From Mycolicibacterium aichiense (lineage in GTDB: Bacteria; Actinomycetota; Actinomycetes; Mycobacteriales; Mycobacteriaceae): a stretch of DNA of 64,000 bases. The notes under the pieces are model-generated. The model ran no database searches, had not been told where the DNA came from, and saw only the letters and a program-made list of their open reading frames with translations. The translations under genes were made by a program, and so were the position numbers. The stretch spans positions 1,736,001 to 1,800,000 of the forward strand of contig NZ_AP022561.1 of assembly GCF_010726245.1 (NCBI RefSeq), given 5' to 3'. Below are positions 10,745 through 19,613 of the stretch, one piece after another (position 1 is the stretch's first letter; each line of letters begins with the position of its first letter).

Positions 10745-12010
10745 ATGAGTAGTTTGCCTCCGCCCAGCCACAACAGAGACGTGGCCAGCCCGCCGGCCCG
10801 TCCCGTCCAGCCCGATCCCGTAGCGCGGGAACGTGCTTCGGGGTTCACGCTGTGGATGACGGCGGCGCTGATAGCCGGCACCGCGGCGATAGTGCTAGTC
10901 GTCCTGGCCAGGATTCAGCCGTCGCTACCAGTGATGATGCCCAGCTACACCGGATGGCACGGCAGCTACTCGGACGTCGCAACATGGTTTGCCTGGGTCC
11001 TGGGTGACACCACCGAACCTGGCTACGCCCACTCCGCCCTGGCCGGTGCAATGATGCTGCTCGGCGGATACCTCGCCCAGCAGGCCTTCAAGTTGAGGAA
11101 GCGCTGGATGGGTTTCCCGGTCGCTTCCGGCACCGGACTCTTCGGCTGGGCTGTGGGCAGCGGTGCCTTGGGACTGATCCTGAGTAACGCGGCGTGGGGG
11201 TGGACGATCGCCGTGTCGGGCATGTGGCAGCCCACGTTCGTTCCCTTTGCGTCGGTGCCCCCGGCCGTCGTTCTGGTCTACGGGGGTAGACGCTCCGTAG
11301 CGCTGACCGGCGCGGTCCTCGGCGCCGCGCTGAGCACCCCTATCGCCCTGCTCGCGGTGAACTTTGGATGCCGCCCGCTCGGTCTTCCTCCCGTGGTCGG
11401 AGCCACCACCGGCATGGCGATCAGCGCTCTGATGACGTTCGCGCTCTGCCGACACTTGCCGTGGATGCGGGTACCCACGGTCGTTGTGCCGCGCTGCAGC
11501 GCGGGATCCCCGCACCACTTCGTCGACACCACTAGGCAGGGGCCGCTTTGGCTTTCGCGGCGGGTCCTGGCCGATTTCACCGATGCGCAGTTCATCGGTA
11601 ACGAATGGGCCAGTGCCGGTTTGCTCGCCGGTACCGTGATCAGTTATCTCCTTAACCCCGCGATGGCAAGCAATGTCGGGGTTCTACTGCCCGAATTGTT
11701 GACGTCGCAGGCTCTAACCGCCGCAGTTGCCGTCGCTCTGTGGCATCGCCAGTGGGCGACCTACGGCTGGTATCCCACGTTCGTTCCGGTCGTGTCGATC
11801 GCTCCGGCAACGGTTCTCGCGTCGCACGGATCTGTGCAGGCGATCGTGGTGGGGGCTGTTCTTGGTGCGGTCATAGGGCCGCCATTCGCTGCGGCGGTAG
11901 CTCGACGGCTGCCTCCGGATTTTCACCCGTTCATCGGCAATGTCGTATCGATGGCGGTGTCGACCACGATGATCGTGACCACGCTTTCAGCCATACCCGG
12001 ATTCGGCTGA
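10745..12010 (+). CDS. Multi-pass membrane protein with internal duplication, function unknown
   Basis: A 421-residue integral membrane protein that I do not recognise. A Pro-rich cytoplasmic N-terminus (residues 1-30) is followed by many hydrophobic segments. Residues 163-231 and 343-411 are clearly related: both begin PTFVP, contain PAVVL or PATVL, then GAVLGA, a proline, and end in a Met/Thr-rich helix. The protein therefore arose by duplication of a membrane module, as seen in inverted-repeat transporters. It follows the esterase-like gene by six bases. A transport role is suggested only by topology. Confidence 0.75.
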   Translation: MSSLPPPSHNRDVASPPARPVQPDPVARERASGFTLWMTAALIAGTAAIVLVVLARIQPSLPVMMPSYTGWHGSYSDVATWFAWVLGDTTEPGYAHSALAGAMMLLGGYLAQQAFKLRKRWMGFPVASGTGLFGWAVGSGALGLILSNAAWGWTIAVSGMWQPTFVPFASVPPAVVLVYGGRRSVALTGAVLGAALSTPIALLAVNFGCRPLGLPPVVGATTGMAISALMTFALCRHLPWMRVPTVVVPRCSAGSPHHFVDTTRQGPLWLSRRVLADFTDAQFIGNEWASAGLLAGTVISYLLNPAMASNVGVLLPELLTSQALTAAVAVALWHRQWATYGWYPTFVPVVSIAPATVLASHGSVQAIVVGAVLGAVIGPPFAAAVARRLPPDFHPFIGNVVSMAVSTTMIVTTLSAIPGFG

Positions 12011-12073
12011 GATCCGATCGATCATCGTTATGCCAAGCGCGTCAGCGCCCAAGACCGCTGCAGCCCAGCGAGA

Positions 12074-12850
12074 CTAGATGCCCGGAAGTTCGCCGCCGTC
12101 GACGGTCAGGCTGGTTCCGGTGATCCACTGCGCCCTATCCGAGGCGAGGTAGGCGACGGCCTCGGCGATGTCTCGCGGGTCCCCGGGGCGACCCAGCGGG
12201 ATGCCTGCGGTGGTGTCGCTCAGCGAGACGCCCATCGCGTCGGCGAAGTCCTGGCGAATCGTGTCGGCGCCCGGGGTGAGCACGTTTCCGGGCACGATCG
12301 TGGTCACCCGGATTCCGATCGGCGCGAGCTCGGTGGCCAGTGCTTTGCCGTAGGCGTTGAGCGCGGCCTTGGCGGCGCCGTAATGCGCCAACGGCGGTGC
12401 GGGAGTCAGGGCTGCTCCCGATGAGATGTTGACGATCACGCTGCCCGCCCCCGCCTCGCGCAGCGCGGGCAGCAGCGCATTGTTGACCCGGACGGCGGAC
12501 AGATAGTTGAGGTCCAGGGCGTCGAGCCACTCCTCATCGGGGATCGTTGAGATGCCACCGACGTGAGCGCGTGCCGCCGCCGCGTTGTTGACCACGATGT
12601 CGACGCCGCCCAATGCATCGAGCGCTGCCGCGGCGAACGCGTGCACACCCTCGAGCGTGCTGATATCGCCCTGGACGAAGGTGGCGGCTTTCGGCGTCTC
12701 GTCGGTGGGGTTGCGCGCCGTGGTGACAACGGTCGCGCCACCGTCGAGCAGCCGTTGCACGATGGCCGCGCCGATACCGCGCGAACCTCCCGTGACGATC
12801 GCGCGCTTGCCGGAGAACTCAGAAGGGTCGATCGCGGGGGTTGTGAACAT
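12074..12850 (-). CDS. Short-chain dehydrogenase/reductase
   Basis: A 258-residue classical SDR oxidoreductase using NAD(P). The nucleotide motif GGSRGIGA is at residues 21-28, NNA near 88-90, and the catalytic residues are Ser143/144, Tyr157 and Lys161 (YGAAK). The C-terminus LTVDGGELPGI is standard. ATG 12850 is preferred; ATG 12862, four codons earlier, is an alternative. It lies 34 bases after the APC permease on the same strand and is probably the last gene of the P1-peptidase / permease / SDR operon. The substrate is not evident. Confidence 0.9.
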   Translation of the reverse strand: MFTTPAIDPSEFSGKRAIVTGGSRGIGAAIVQRLLDGGATVVTTARNPTDETPKAATFVQGDISTLEGVHAFAAAALDALGGVDIVVNNAAAARAHVGGISTIPDEEWLDALDLNYLSAVRVNNALLPALREAGAGSVIVNISSGAALTPAPPLAHYGAAKAALNAYGKALATELAPIGIRVTTIVPGNVLTPGADTIRQDFADAMGVSLSDTTAGIPLGRPGDPRDIAEAVAYLASDRAQWITGTSLTVDGGELPGI

Positions 12851-12884
12851 ACGGTCCAACATAGAACTCGTCGCTGCGCGCCGA

Positions 12885-14303
12885 TCAGTTCCTCGACGGT
12901 GCCAACGACTTCGACGGCCGCCACGCGAGCGCACCGACTACCAGGCCGACGAAGGGGATCGCGGCCAAGATGGTGCTCAGGGTGGCACTACCGCCGGTGA
13001 CCAACGTGAAGTTCGACAGCACCAGCCACAGACTTCCCAGCAATCCGAGCACCGCGAGTGCCGGCGCCAGACGGGTGGTCCACAGTGGGCCGGTGGCGCG
13101 CCCGCGCAGGAAGAACGCCAATACCGCGATCGACGTGGTGAGCATCAGTACGACCATGCCGACTGTCGCGACGCCCGCCATCGAGCCGAAAACCCCGACC
13201 AGCGGATCGATTCCGAGGATCGCCAGCACCCCGACGATGATGGCGGCAGTGACGGTCTGCACCACCGACGAGAATGCCGGTGACTCGTGGTTGTCGTGTA
13301 CGTCGGCGAGTCTGGCCGGGAGCAAACCCTTTCCGGCCAGCACGAACTGGTAGCGCGCGATCACGTTGTGGAAGGACAGCACGCAGGCGAACAGACTGGT
13401 CAACAACAGCACGTTGACGATGTCGCGCCCGATTGTCCCCAGCATGTCACCGGCGGTGTCCAGCAGCATATTGCCCTCTCCGGCAAGGGTTTTCTCCGCG
13501 GTGGCCGTCACCTGGTCGGGCCCGAGGGCGACGACGAACGCCCACACGGTGATGGCGTAGAACGCGCCGATGATGATGACCGCGGCGTAGGTGGCGAGCG
13601 GGATGGTGCGCTCGGGGTCTCGGGCCTCGTCGCGGAACACCGCGGTGGCTTCGAAACCGATGAATCCGGTGAGCGCGAACAGGACGGCGATGCCCAGCGT
13701 GCCGTGGGTGAACACGGCGGGATCGAACGAGCTCAACGTGATACCGGCCGGGCTGGGGTTGGCGACCATCACGATGTCCAGGATGACGACGATGCCGATT
13801 TCGAGTGCCAGTGCCACACCGAGCACCTTGGCGCTCAACTCGATGTGCCGGTAGCCGAGTACCGCGACGATCGCCAGGACGACGAACGAGTACACCGGCC
13901 ACGGGATCACCGGCCCGTTGTAGTGCGTGACTGTGTCGTTGATGGCCCAGCCGATGTAGCCGTAGATGCCTACCTGGATCGCGGTGTAGGCGATCAACGC
14001 GACCACCGCGATGCCCTTGCCCATCCGTTCACCGAGTCCGACTGTCACATAAGAGAAGAACGCCCCGGCCTCGGGTACATACGGCGTCATGGTGACGAAC
14101 CCGACGCTGAAAACCAAGAGCACCAGCGCGGCGATCACGAATCCCATCGGCGCACCCGCGCCGTTGCCCAGTCCCATCGCCAACGGCATGTTGCCGCCGA
14201 TCACGGTCAGTGGTGCGGCCGCCGCGACGACCATGAACACGATGCCGATCGGTCCGAGGCGCCCGTTGAGGCGGCTCCCTTCGGCCTTGGTGGGTGTGGT
14301 CAC
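12885..14303 (-). CDS. APC-family amino acid/amine permease
   Basis: A 472-residue inner-membrane transporter with about twelve hydrophobic segments. The family signature region is seen early: GPIGIVFMVVAAAAPLTVIG and later TGFIGFEATAVFRDEARDPE, the GFExxAxxxEEA-like block of the APC superfamily. The start is GTG 14303, preceded by AGGAGAT five bases upstream; the longer open frame upstream is antisense to the peptidase gene. It overlaps the P1-peptidase stop by four bases (GTGA), so the two are coupled. It probably imports amino acids, amines or small peptides that the peptidase handles or releases. Confidence 0.92.
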   Translation of the reverse strand: MTTPTKAEGSRLNGRLGPIGIVFMVVAAAAPLTVIGGNMPLAMGLGNGAGAPMGFVIAALVLLVFSVGFVTMTPYVPEAGAFFSYVTVGLGERMGKGIAVVALIAYTAIQVGIYGYIGWAINDTVTHYNGPVIPWPVYSFVVLAIVAVLGYRHIELSAKVLGVALALEIGIVVILDIVMVANPSPAGITLSSFDPAVFTHGTLGIAVLFALTGFIGFEATAVFRDEARDPERTIPLATYAAVIIIGAFYAITVWAFVVALGPDQVTATAEKTLAGEGNMLLDTAGDMLGTIGRDIVNVLLLTSLFACVLSFHNVIARYQFVLAGKGLLPARLADVHDNHESPAFSSVVQTVTAAIIVGVLAILGIDPLVGVFGSMAGVATVGMVVLMLTTSIAVLAFFLRGRATGPLWTTRLAPALAVLGLLGSLWLVLSNFTLVTGGSATLSTILAAIPFVGLVVGALAWRPSKSLAPSRN

Positions 14304-15415
14304 GAGATCTCCTGAAGTGTTGGGGCAGTGGGGGACAGCGCATGGCGAAGTAGGTCGTGGTCCAGGGCGTGGACGGTGAAACCGTTGCGGCCGGTCATGG
14401 TGGTGGCGGCGACCATGGCGTTGACGATGGCCTCTTCCGTCGCCTCGATGGTCATGTCGAACAGGCGGGTCATCAGCTGGGGCGCCACCATCCGCAGCGG
14501 GATCTCCGGGCGTGAGGTCGCCGTATCCTCGTCCCACGCGTAGGGCGGGATGCCGCGGTTGCCGGTCGAGAACGCCAGCATCAGGTCCCCGCTGTACTGC
14601 TCGCCGCTGCCGCCGAGTCGACTGACGGCCAGCGCGGAACGCTGGGCCACCCGGGTGCACTGGTGGGGGAGCAATGGGGCGTCGGTGGCGACGATGACGA
14701 TGATCGAGCCCGATCCGGGCTCGTAGCGGGAGGGAAGTTCGGGAAGCGGCACCTCCGTGGCGCCGATCCGCTCGCCGACCGGCGCACCGTTGATCCGAAG
14801 TCGTTCGCGTCGACCATGATTCGCCTGCACGAGGACTCCGACGGTGTAGCGCCCGGCCACGGTGTCGGTGACCCTCGAGGCGGTACCGATGCCGCCTTTG
14901 AAGCCGTGGCAGATCATGCCGGTGCCGCCGCCGACGTTGCCTTCGGCGGGTGGCTCACCGCTGGCACTGTCCAGCGCGGACCGCACGTGATCGGGACGTA
15001 CGTGAAAGCCGTTGATGTCGTTGAGTAGTCCGTCGTAGGTCTCGCCTACCACGGGCAACGACCAGTACGCGCCCTCGCCGCGGGCGCGCACCTGCGCTGC
15101 CACGAGTTCGTCGCGAACCACGCCGACGCTGTGCGTGTTGGTCAGGCCGATGGCGGTGGTGAGCTCGCCGGACTCCCGGATCCATTCCAGGCCGGTCAGT
15201 TCGCCGCTGCCGTTGAGTCGGTGCGCGCCCGCGAACACCGGCTCGGTCCAAATGCGTTCGTGGGGGATGACAACTGTGACGCCGGTGCGCACGGTGTGCG
15301 GATCATCGGAGGTGATCGTGGTGTGCCCCACCTGGACGCCCGCGACGTCGGTGATCGCGTTGTGCGGCCCGGTGGGATGTTCCCCGATGGCTACGCCGAG
15401 GTCTCTGGCCCGCAT
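14300..15415 (-). CDS. P1-family N-terminal-nucleophile aminopeptidase (DmpA/BapA-like)
   Basis: A 371-residue autoprocessing hydrolase. Members cleave themselves between Gly and Ser, and the freed N-terminal Ser then attacks amides such as L- and D-aminopeptide or beta-peptide bonds. Here the likely cleavage site is Gly236-Ser237 within PGSGSIIVIVATDAPL, matching the DmpA pattern. Other family blocks present are NAITDVAGVQVGHTT, the GLTNTHSVGVV stretch and GGGTGMICHGFKGG. It is the first gene of a three-gene operon with an APC permease and an SDR. A strong palindrome lies 21 bases before its ATG, facing a TetR gene, so induction by its substrate is likely. Confidence 0.9.
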   Translation of the reverse strand: MRARDLGVAIGEHPTGPHNAITDVAGVQVGHTTITSDDPHTVRTGVTVVIPHERIWTEPVFAGAHRLNGSGELTGLEWIRESGELTTAIGLTNTHSVGVVRDELVAAQVRARGEGAYWSLPVVGETYDGLLNDINGFHVRPDHVRSALDSASGEPPAEGNVGGGTGMICHGFKGGIGTASRVTDTVAGRYTVGVLVQANHGRRERLRINGAPVGERIGATEVPLPELPSRYEPGSGSIIVIVATDAPLLPHQCTRVAQRSALAVSRLGGSGEQYSGDLMLAFSTGNRGIPPYAWDEDTATSRPEIPLRMVAPQLMTRLFDMTIEATEEAIVNAMVAATTMTGRNGFTVHALDHDLLRHALSPTAPTLQEIS

Positions 15416-15435
15416 TGGTCACGCTCACTTCACCG

Positions 15436-15466
15436 ATAGTTTTTTTCCTGATTGGAAAAGAACTAT
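15436..15466. promoter_or_regulatory. Probable TetR operator (13-bp inverted repeat)
   Basis: ATAGTTTTTTTCC (15436-15448) and GGAAAAGAACTAT (15454-15466) match as an inverted repeat at 12 of 13 positions around a five-base spacer. The palindrome lies just upstream of the P1-peptidase start (15415, minus strand) and about 80 bases before the TetR start (15547, plus strand). It is also AT-rich in a GC-rich setting. This is the expected place for autoregulation by the TetR protein and control of the operon. Confidence 0.7.
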
Positions 15467-15546
15467 GCGCCGGTGTGACGCAGCACGCAAGAGGAAGTGC
15501 AAAATGGGGTGGATCCATCCAGCCCGACGACAGGAGTGGCGCAGGT

Positions 15547-16158
15547 ATGGCACGGCCGAACCGGCAGGTCGAACGGCGCGGCGACATCATGGATGCCGCC
15601 ATCGCGCTGATCGAACGCCATGACCTGGCCACCCTGAAGCTCTCCGACGTCGCCGCAGAGCTTGGCCTGACCACCAACGCGGTGCGGTATTACTTCAAGG
15701 ACATGACGCAACTGCTGTCGGAGCTGGCCTTGCGCTCCGACGTCCGGTTCTACGATGACCGGCTGCGGTTGCGCACCGAGAGTGACGATCCCTGTCGTCA
15801 GCTCGCCCAGACGATCGCCGCGGGGCTGCCCGCCGGTCCAGAAGATGCCGAGTGGCGCGCCATCTGGCGGGCCGTACTGGCGGCCGGATTCGATCTCGAC
15901 ACCCGTCGCGACGTGCAGGGGATCTACCACCGCCAGGTCGGTCTCTACGCCGATCTGCTGGATGCGGGCGCCCGGTCGGGGGCGTTCCGCCTCAGCGACT
16001 CGGCCCGCGACATCGCGATGACGCTGATGTCCATGGAGGACTACTTCGGTTACCGCATCGTCGCGCGGGATCCAGAGATCAACCGCGCCACAGCGTTTCG
16101 GCTGATGCGGCGGTACGCCGAACTCGCCACCGACGCGTCGATCCCGCAGCTGGACTGA
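15547..16158 (+). CDS. TetR/AcrR family transcriptional regulator
   Basis: A 203-residue repressor. The helix-turn-helix reads TLKLSDVAAELGLTTNAVRY followed by YFKDMTQLL, a textbook TetR N-terminus. ATG 15547 is chosen because it puts the HTH about 30 residues in and has AGGAGT upstream; the frame is open from 15415 but that part overlaps the operator. It is divergent from the P1-peptidase operon with a palindromic operator between, and most likely represses both itself and that operon until a peptide or amine ligand binds (inference). Confidence 0.88.
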   Translation: MARPNRQVERRGDIMDAAIALIERHDLATLKLSDVAAELGLTTNAVRYYFKDMTQLLSELALRSDVRFYDDRLRLRTESDDPCRQLAQTIAAGLPAGPEDAEWRAIWRAVLAAGFDLDTRRDVQGIYHRQVGLYADLLDAGARSGAFRLSDSARDIAMTLMSMEDYFGYRIVARDPEINRATAFRLMRRYAELATDASIPQLD

Positions 16159-16163
16159 GAACC

Positions 16164-17009
16164 TCAGCCCGCCAGGTTGAATCGGCCCTGGCTGCCGTAG
16201 ATCGCCAGCGAGATCAGCAACGTCACGGACACCAGAACCACCAGTGAGGTCCGGACCGCATCGCCCGTCGCGACGCCGACGCCCGAGGGTCCGCCGGATG
16301 CGTAGTAGCCAAAGTAGGTGTGGATCAACAGGATTGCCATCGCCATCAGGATGGCTTGGGCGAACGACCACATCAGGTCTATCGGGCTCAGGAACGTCGA
16401 GAAGTAGTGCTGGTAGAGGCCCGCCGACTGTCCCAGCAGTGCGACGGTGGTGAATTGGCTGGCGAGGAACGACAGGATCACCGCGACCGCATACAGTGGC
16501 GCGATCGACACCATTCCCGCGACGATCCTGGTACTGACCAGGAACACCAGCGACGGAATCGCCATCGCTTCAAGGGCATCGATCTCCTGGTTGACGCGCA
16601 TCGCCCCCAGTTGGGCGGTGACGCCCGCGCCGAAGGTGGCGGCCAAACCGATCCCCGCCACGACGGGTGCCGAGATGCGTACGTTGATGAATGCCGCCAG
16701 GAAACCGGTGAGCGCTTCGATGCCGATGTTGCCCAGCGAGCTGTATCCCTGGACCGCCAGCGTGCCGCCGGTGGCGACGGTGAGAAAACCGACGACCACC
16801 AAGGTGCCGCCGATCATCGCCAGGACGCCCGCGCCCATGCTGATTTCGGCGATCAGGCGAACGATCTCGATGCGGTACGAGCGCACTGCGGTCGGAATGC
16901 CCGCGATCGCTTTGGCGTAGAACAGCGCCTGATCGCCGATCCGGCCGAGGATGAACCACGGGCGCTCCAACGCGCGGGTCAGCCGGGGAAAGACGGCCCT
17001 ATGGGTCAT
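16164..17009 (-). CDS. YrbE/MlaE-type ABC transporter permease (YrbEB-like), orphan
   Basis: A 281-residue inner-membrane permease of the MlaE family, which with Mce proteins and Mkl ATPase imports lipids or sterols in mycobacteria. The conserved block GAGVTAQLGAMRVNQEIDAL followed by EAMAIPS is present, along with about five membrane segments. The N-terminus resembles YrbEB proteins. Mce operons normally carry yrbEA, yrbEB and six mce genes together. Here it stands alone between a convergent TetR gene (5 bases away) and a divergent hydrolase, so it is an orphan or a leftover of a lost mce operon. The start is ATG 17009. Confidence 0.88.
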   Translation of the reverse strand: MTHRAVFPRLTRALERPWFILGRIGDQALFYAKAIAGIPTAVRSYRIEIVRLIAEISMGAGVLAMIGGTLVVVGFLTVATGGTLAVQGYSSLGNIGIEALTGFLAAFINVRISAPVVAGIGLAATFGAGVTAQLGAMRVNQEIDALEAMAIPSLVFLVSTRIVAGMVSIAPLYAVAVILSFLASQFTTVALLGQSAGLYQHYFSTFLSPIDLMWSFAQAILMAMAILLIHTYFGYYASGGPSGVGVATGDAVRTSLVVLVSVTLLISLAIYGSQGRFNLAG

Positions 17010-17151
17010 ATACGTTCCGCATCACCTGTCCAACGTCCGCGCGGTAGCGGCGTGACCGTAGGGCCGTTCGTCCCGGTTATCGACGTCCAAAGGCTTCATT
17101 CGGCTGGGACTGGTGCTTTGAGCTGGCGATTTCATCGCGGATGCTGGTTGG

Positions 17152-18024
17152 GTGAGCACACCCGAACCCTTCAGCGCGGATGGTGTCGACGGGATCCGCA
17201 TTGCGGCCGACCGCATCGGCGAGCCGGATGCGCCTGCGGTCGTTTTTCTGCACGGTGGTGGCCAGACCCGTCGATCCTGGGGCCGGGCAGCCGCAGCGGT
17301 GGCCGCCCGCGGCTGGCAGGCGGTCACTGTCGACCTGCGTGGCCACGGCGAGTCCGACTGGTCGCCCGACGGTGACTACCGGGTGGTCAGCTTCGCCGGG
17401 GATGTGCTGGAACTCCTGCGGCGGCTGCCGCCGCGCCCGGTGCTCGTCGGCGCATCTCTGGGTGGGTTCACCGGCATGCTGCTCGCCGGTGAGATTGCCC
17501 CCGAGGCGTTGCGCGCCCTCGTTCTCGTCGACATCGTCCCGAACATGGACCCGTCGGGCGCTTCGCGGATCCACCAATTCATGTACGACCGCATGGAATC
17601 CGGTTTCGCATCGCTCGACGAGGTGGCCGACATGATTCAGGAGTACAACCCGCACCGCCGCCGCCCGGACGACCTCGACGGCCTTCGCGCGAATCTGCGT
17701 CACCGCGACGGCCGCTGGTACTGGCACTGGGATCCGAAATTCATCGACGGCAGCGCGTCGCGCCCGCCCATCGAGGTGACCGACGTCGATCGCATCAACG
17801 CCGCGGTCGCAACGATCCTGGCGGCCGGCACCCCGATGCTGCTGGTGCGCGGCCAGATGAGCGATCTCGTCACGCAGGAACGCGCCGACGAATTCCTCGC
17901 GCGTTTCCCGCAGATCGAGTTCGTCGACGTCGCCGGCGCCGGCCACATGGTGGCCGGCGATCGCAACGACCTGTTCGCCGATGCGGTCGTCCAATTCCTG
18001 GGGAAATACGCCGTCGACCGGTGA
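17152..18024 (+). CDS. Alpha/beta hydrolase
   Basis: A 290-residue serine hydrolase. The oxyanion region is FLHGGGQTRRSW, the nucleophile elbow is LVGASLGGFTG, and the C-terminal histidine is in AGAGHMVAGDRNDLF. The Asp is probably in the segment before LVTQERADEF. GHMVAGDRN resembles hydrolases acting on lipid-like or ring-cleavage esters. The start is GTG 17152; no upstream ATG is in frame. It is divergent from the orphan YrbE permease across 142 bases. The substrate is unknown. Confidence 0.88.
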   Translation: MSTPEPFSADGVDGIRIAADRIGEPDAPAVVFLHGGGQTRRSWGRAAAAVAARGWQAVTVDLRGHGESDWSPDGDYRVVSFAGDVLELLRRLPPRPVLVGASLGGFTGMLLAGEIAPEALRALVLVDIVPNMDPSGASRIHQFMYDRMESGFASLDEVADMIQEYNPHRRRPDDLDGLRANLRHRDGRWYWHWDPKFIDGSASRPPIEVTDVDRINAAVATILAAGTPMLLVRGQMSDLVTQERADEFLARFPQIEFVDVAGAGHMVAGDRNDLFADAVVQFLGKYAVDR

Positions 18025-18098
18025 ACGTGGTGTGAACCGGGGGAGAACTGTCCCATCGGTGCTGGCGCCGGTCGGGGCTAACCGAGAGACTGAGCGCT

Positions 18099-18428
18099 GT
18101 GACCGCTACGTCGCTGTTGAACTCGATCCTGAACTGGCTGCGGGCCGGTTACCCCAACGGGGTGCCTGGTCCTGACCGGGTCCCGCTACTGGCCTTGTTG
18201 CGCTCGACCCCGCTGACCGAAGAGCAGATCAAAGAGGTCGTCGCCAACATCACCGCCAAGGACTCGGCCGCTCTCGAGGGCGGCATCGACGAGGACGAGA
18301 TCGCGGCATTTATCAAGGACGTCAGTCACCACGATGCCGGGCCGGACAACGTCAAGCGGGTCGCGGCCACACTGGCCGCGGCCGGTTGGCCGCTGGCCGG
18401 TGTGTCCGAGGACCCCGCCAGCGAGTGA
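18099..18428 (+). CDS. DUF3349 family protein
   Basis: A 109-residue acidic, helical cytoplasmic protein. It matches the actinobacterial DUF3349 pattern: LLNSILNWLRAGYPNGVPG, PLLALLRSTPLTEEQIKEVV and the closing AAGWPL segment. The function is unknown. By position, next to and convergent with adhC, it corresponds to M. tuberculosis Rv3046c. The start is GTG 18099. It ends three bases before the adhC stop, so no terminator separates the two. Confidence 0.88.
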   Translation: MTATSLLNSILNWLRAGYPNGVPGPDRVPLLALLRSTPLTEEQIKEVVANITAKDSAALEGGIDEDEIAAFIKDVSHHDAGPDNVKRVAATLAAAGWPLAGVSEDPASE

Positions 18429-18431
18429 TCG

Positions 18432-19484
18432 CTATGCGGTCCGCAGCGATTCGGTGTCGATCACGAAGCGGTACCGCACGTCGCTGACGAGCACGCGCTC
18501 GTAGGCCTCGTTGATGTAATCCGGCTGGATCAGCTCGATTTCGGGCTCGATGCCCTTCTCGGCGCAGAAGTCCAGCATCTCCTGGGTCTCCGGGATGCCG
18601 CCGATCATCGAACCCGACAGGTGGCGCCGCATGCTGACCAGCGGCTGCGCCGGGACCACCATCGGCTGCTCGGGCATGCCCAGCTCGACCAGCGTGCCAT
18701 CGACCCGCAGGGTGCTCAGGTAGGCGCTCAGATCGAGGTTGGCCGACACGGTGTTCAGGATCAGGTCGAAAGAGTTGCGCAGCTTTTTGAACGTCTCGGG
18801 ATCGCTGGTCGCGTAGTACTCACCGGCTCCCAGGCGCAGGCCGTCTTCCATCTTCTTCAGCGACTGCGACAACACCGTCACCTCGGCACCCATCGCGACA
18901 CCGAGCTTGACGCCCATGTGTCCGAGGCCACCGAGGCCGACGACCGCAATTCGCTTGCCCGGACCGGCATTCCAGTGCCGCAGCGGGGAGAAGGTGGTGA
19001 TGCCGGCGCACATCAGCGGCGCGGCGGCCTCCAGCGACAGCGAATCGGGGATGCGCAGCACGTAGTTCTCGTCGACCACGATGTTGCCGCTGTAGCCACC
19101 GGCGGTGGGCTGGCCGTCGCGGCCCACCGAGCCGTAGGTGCCGACCATGCCTGAACCGGTGCAGTACTGCTGCAGGCCGGCCTTACAGCTGTCGCATTCG
19201 CGGCAGGAGTCGACGAAGCAGCCGACGCCGACCCGGTCACCGACCTTGTACTTGGTCACATCCGAGCCGACTTCGGTTACGACACCGGCGATTTCGTGTC
19301 CGGGTACCAGCGGGTAACGGACGCCGCCCCATTCACCGCGCACCGTGTGGATGTCGGAGTGACAGATCCCGGCGAAGTGGATGTCGAATTTGACGTCATT
19401 CGGGCCGACCTCGCGGCGGGTGACGGTCGTCTTGGTCAGGGGCTCGGTTGCCGACGTGGCGGCATACGCGGTAACTGTGCTCAT
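18432..19484 (-). CDS. adhC: Zinc-dependent NADP alcohol dehydrogenase
   Basis: A 350-residue cinnamyl-alcohol-dehydrogenase-type enzyme that reduces aldehydes or oxidises alcohols with NADP. Catalytic zinc ligands are Cys41 (GICHSDIH) and the His63-Glu64 pair (PGHEIAG). The structural zinc cysteines are Cys94, Cys97, Cys100 and Cys108. The nucleotide fold is [15 protein letters not shown]. Order and sequence point to the Rv3045 orthologue. A perfect 18-bp palindrome lies 63 bases upstream of its ATG, suggesting repressor control. Confidence 0.93.
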   Translation of the reverse strand: MSTVTAYAATSATEPLTKTTVTRREVGPNDVKFDIHFAGICHSDIHTVRGEWGGVRYPLVPGHEIAGVVTEVGSDVTKYKVGDRVGVGCFVDSCRECDSCKAGLQQYCTGSGMVGTYGSVGRDGQPTAGGYSGNIVVDENYVLRIPDSLSLEAAAPLMCAGITTFSPLRHWNAGPGKRIAVVGLGGLGHMGVKLGVAMGAEVTVLSQSLKKMEDGLRLGAGEYYATSDPETFKKLRNSFDLILNTVSANLDLSAYLSTLRVDGTLVELGMPEQPMVVPAQPLVSMRRHLSGSMIGGIPETQEMLDFCAEKGIEPEIELIQPDYINEAYERVLVSDVRYRFVIDTESLRTA

Positions 19485-19546
19485 CGTGTCCTCTTTGATC
19501 GCGTTTCGGGCAGCACTGAGTGATTCAGCGTTTTGAGTGCAAGTTG

Positions 19547-19564
19547 GGTCGCAACGTTGCGACC
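19547..19564. promoter_or_regulatory. 18-bp perfect palindrome upstream of adhC
   Basis: GGTCGCAACGTTGCGACC is fully self-complementary and lies 63 bases before the adhC start, inside the 129-base gap to the YciI-like gene. There is no T-run after it. It looks like the operator of a dimeric repressor, but no candidate regulator is adjacent. Confidence 0.5.
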
Positions 19565-19613
19565 AACAGACATAACCCGGCAGGGCGGGTGCCTAATCCC
19601 GACGTGACGAGGT

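Noticed and set aside
13287..14315. Plus-strand open frame opposite the APC permease
   Set aside because: Its translation is Gly/Asp/His/Arg-rich antisense; the minus strand has clear APC motifs and membrane segments.
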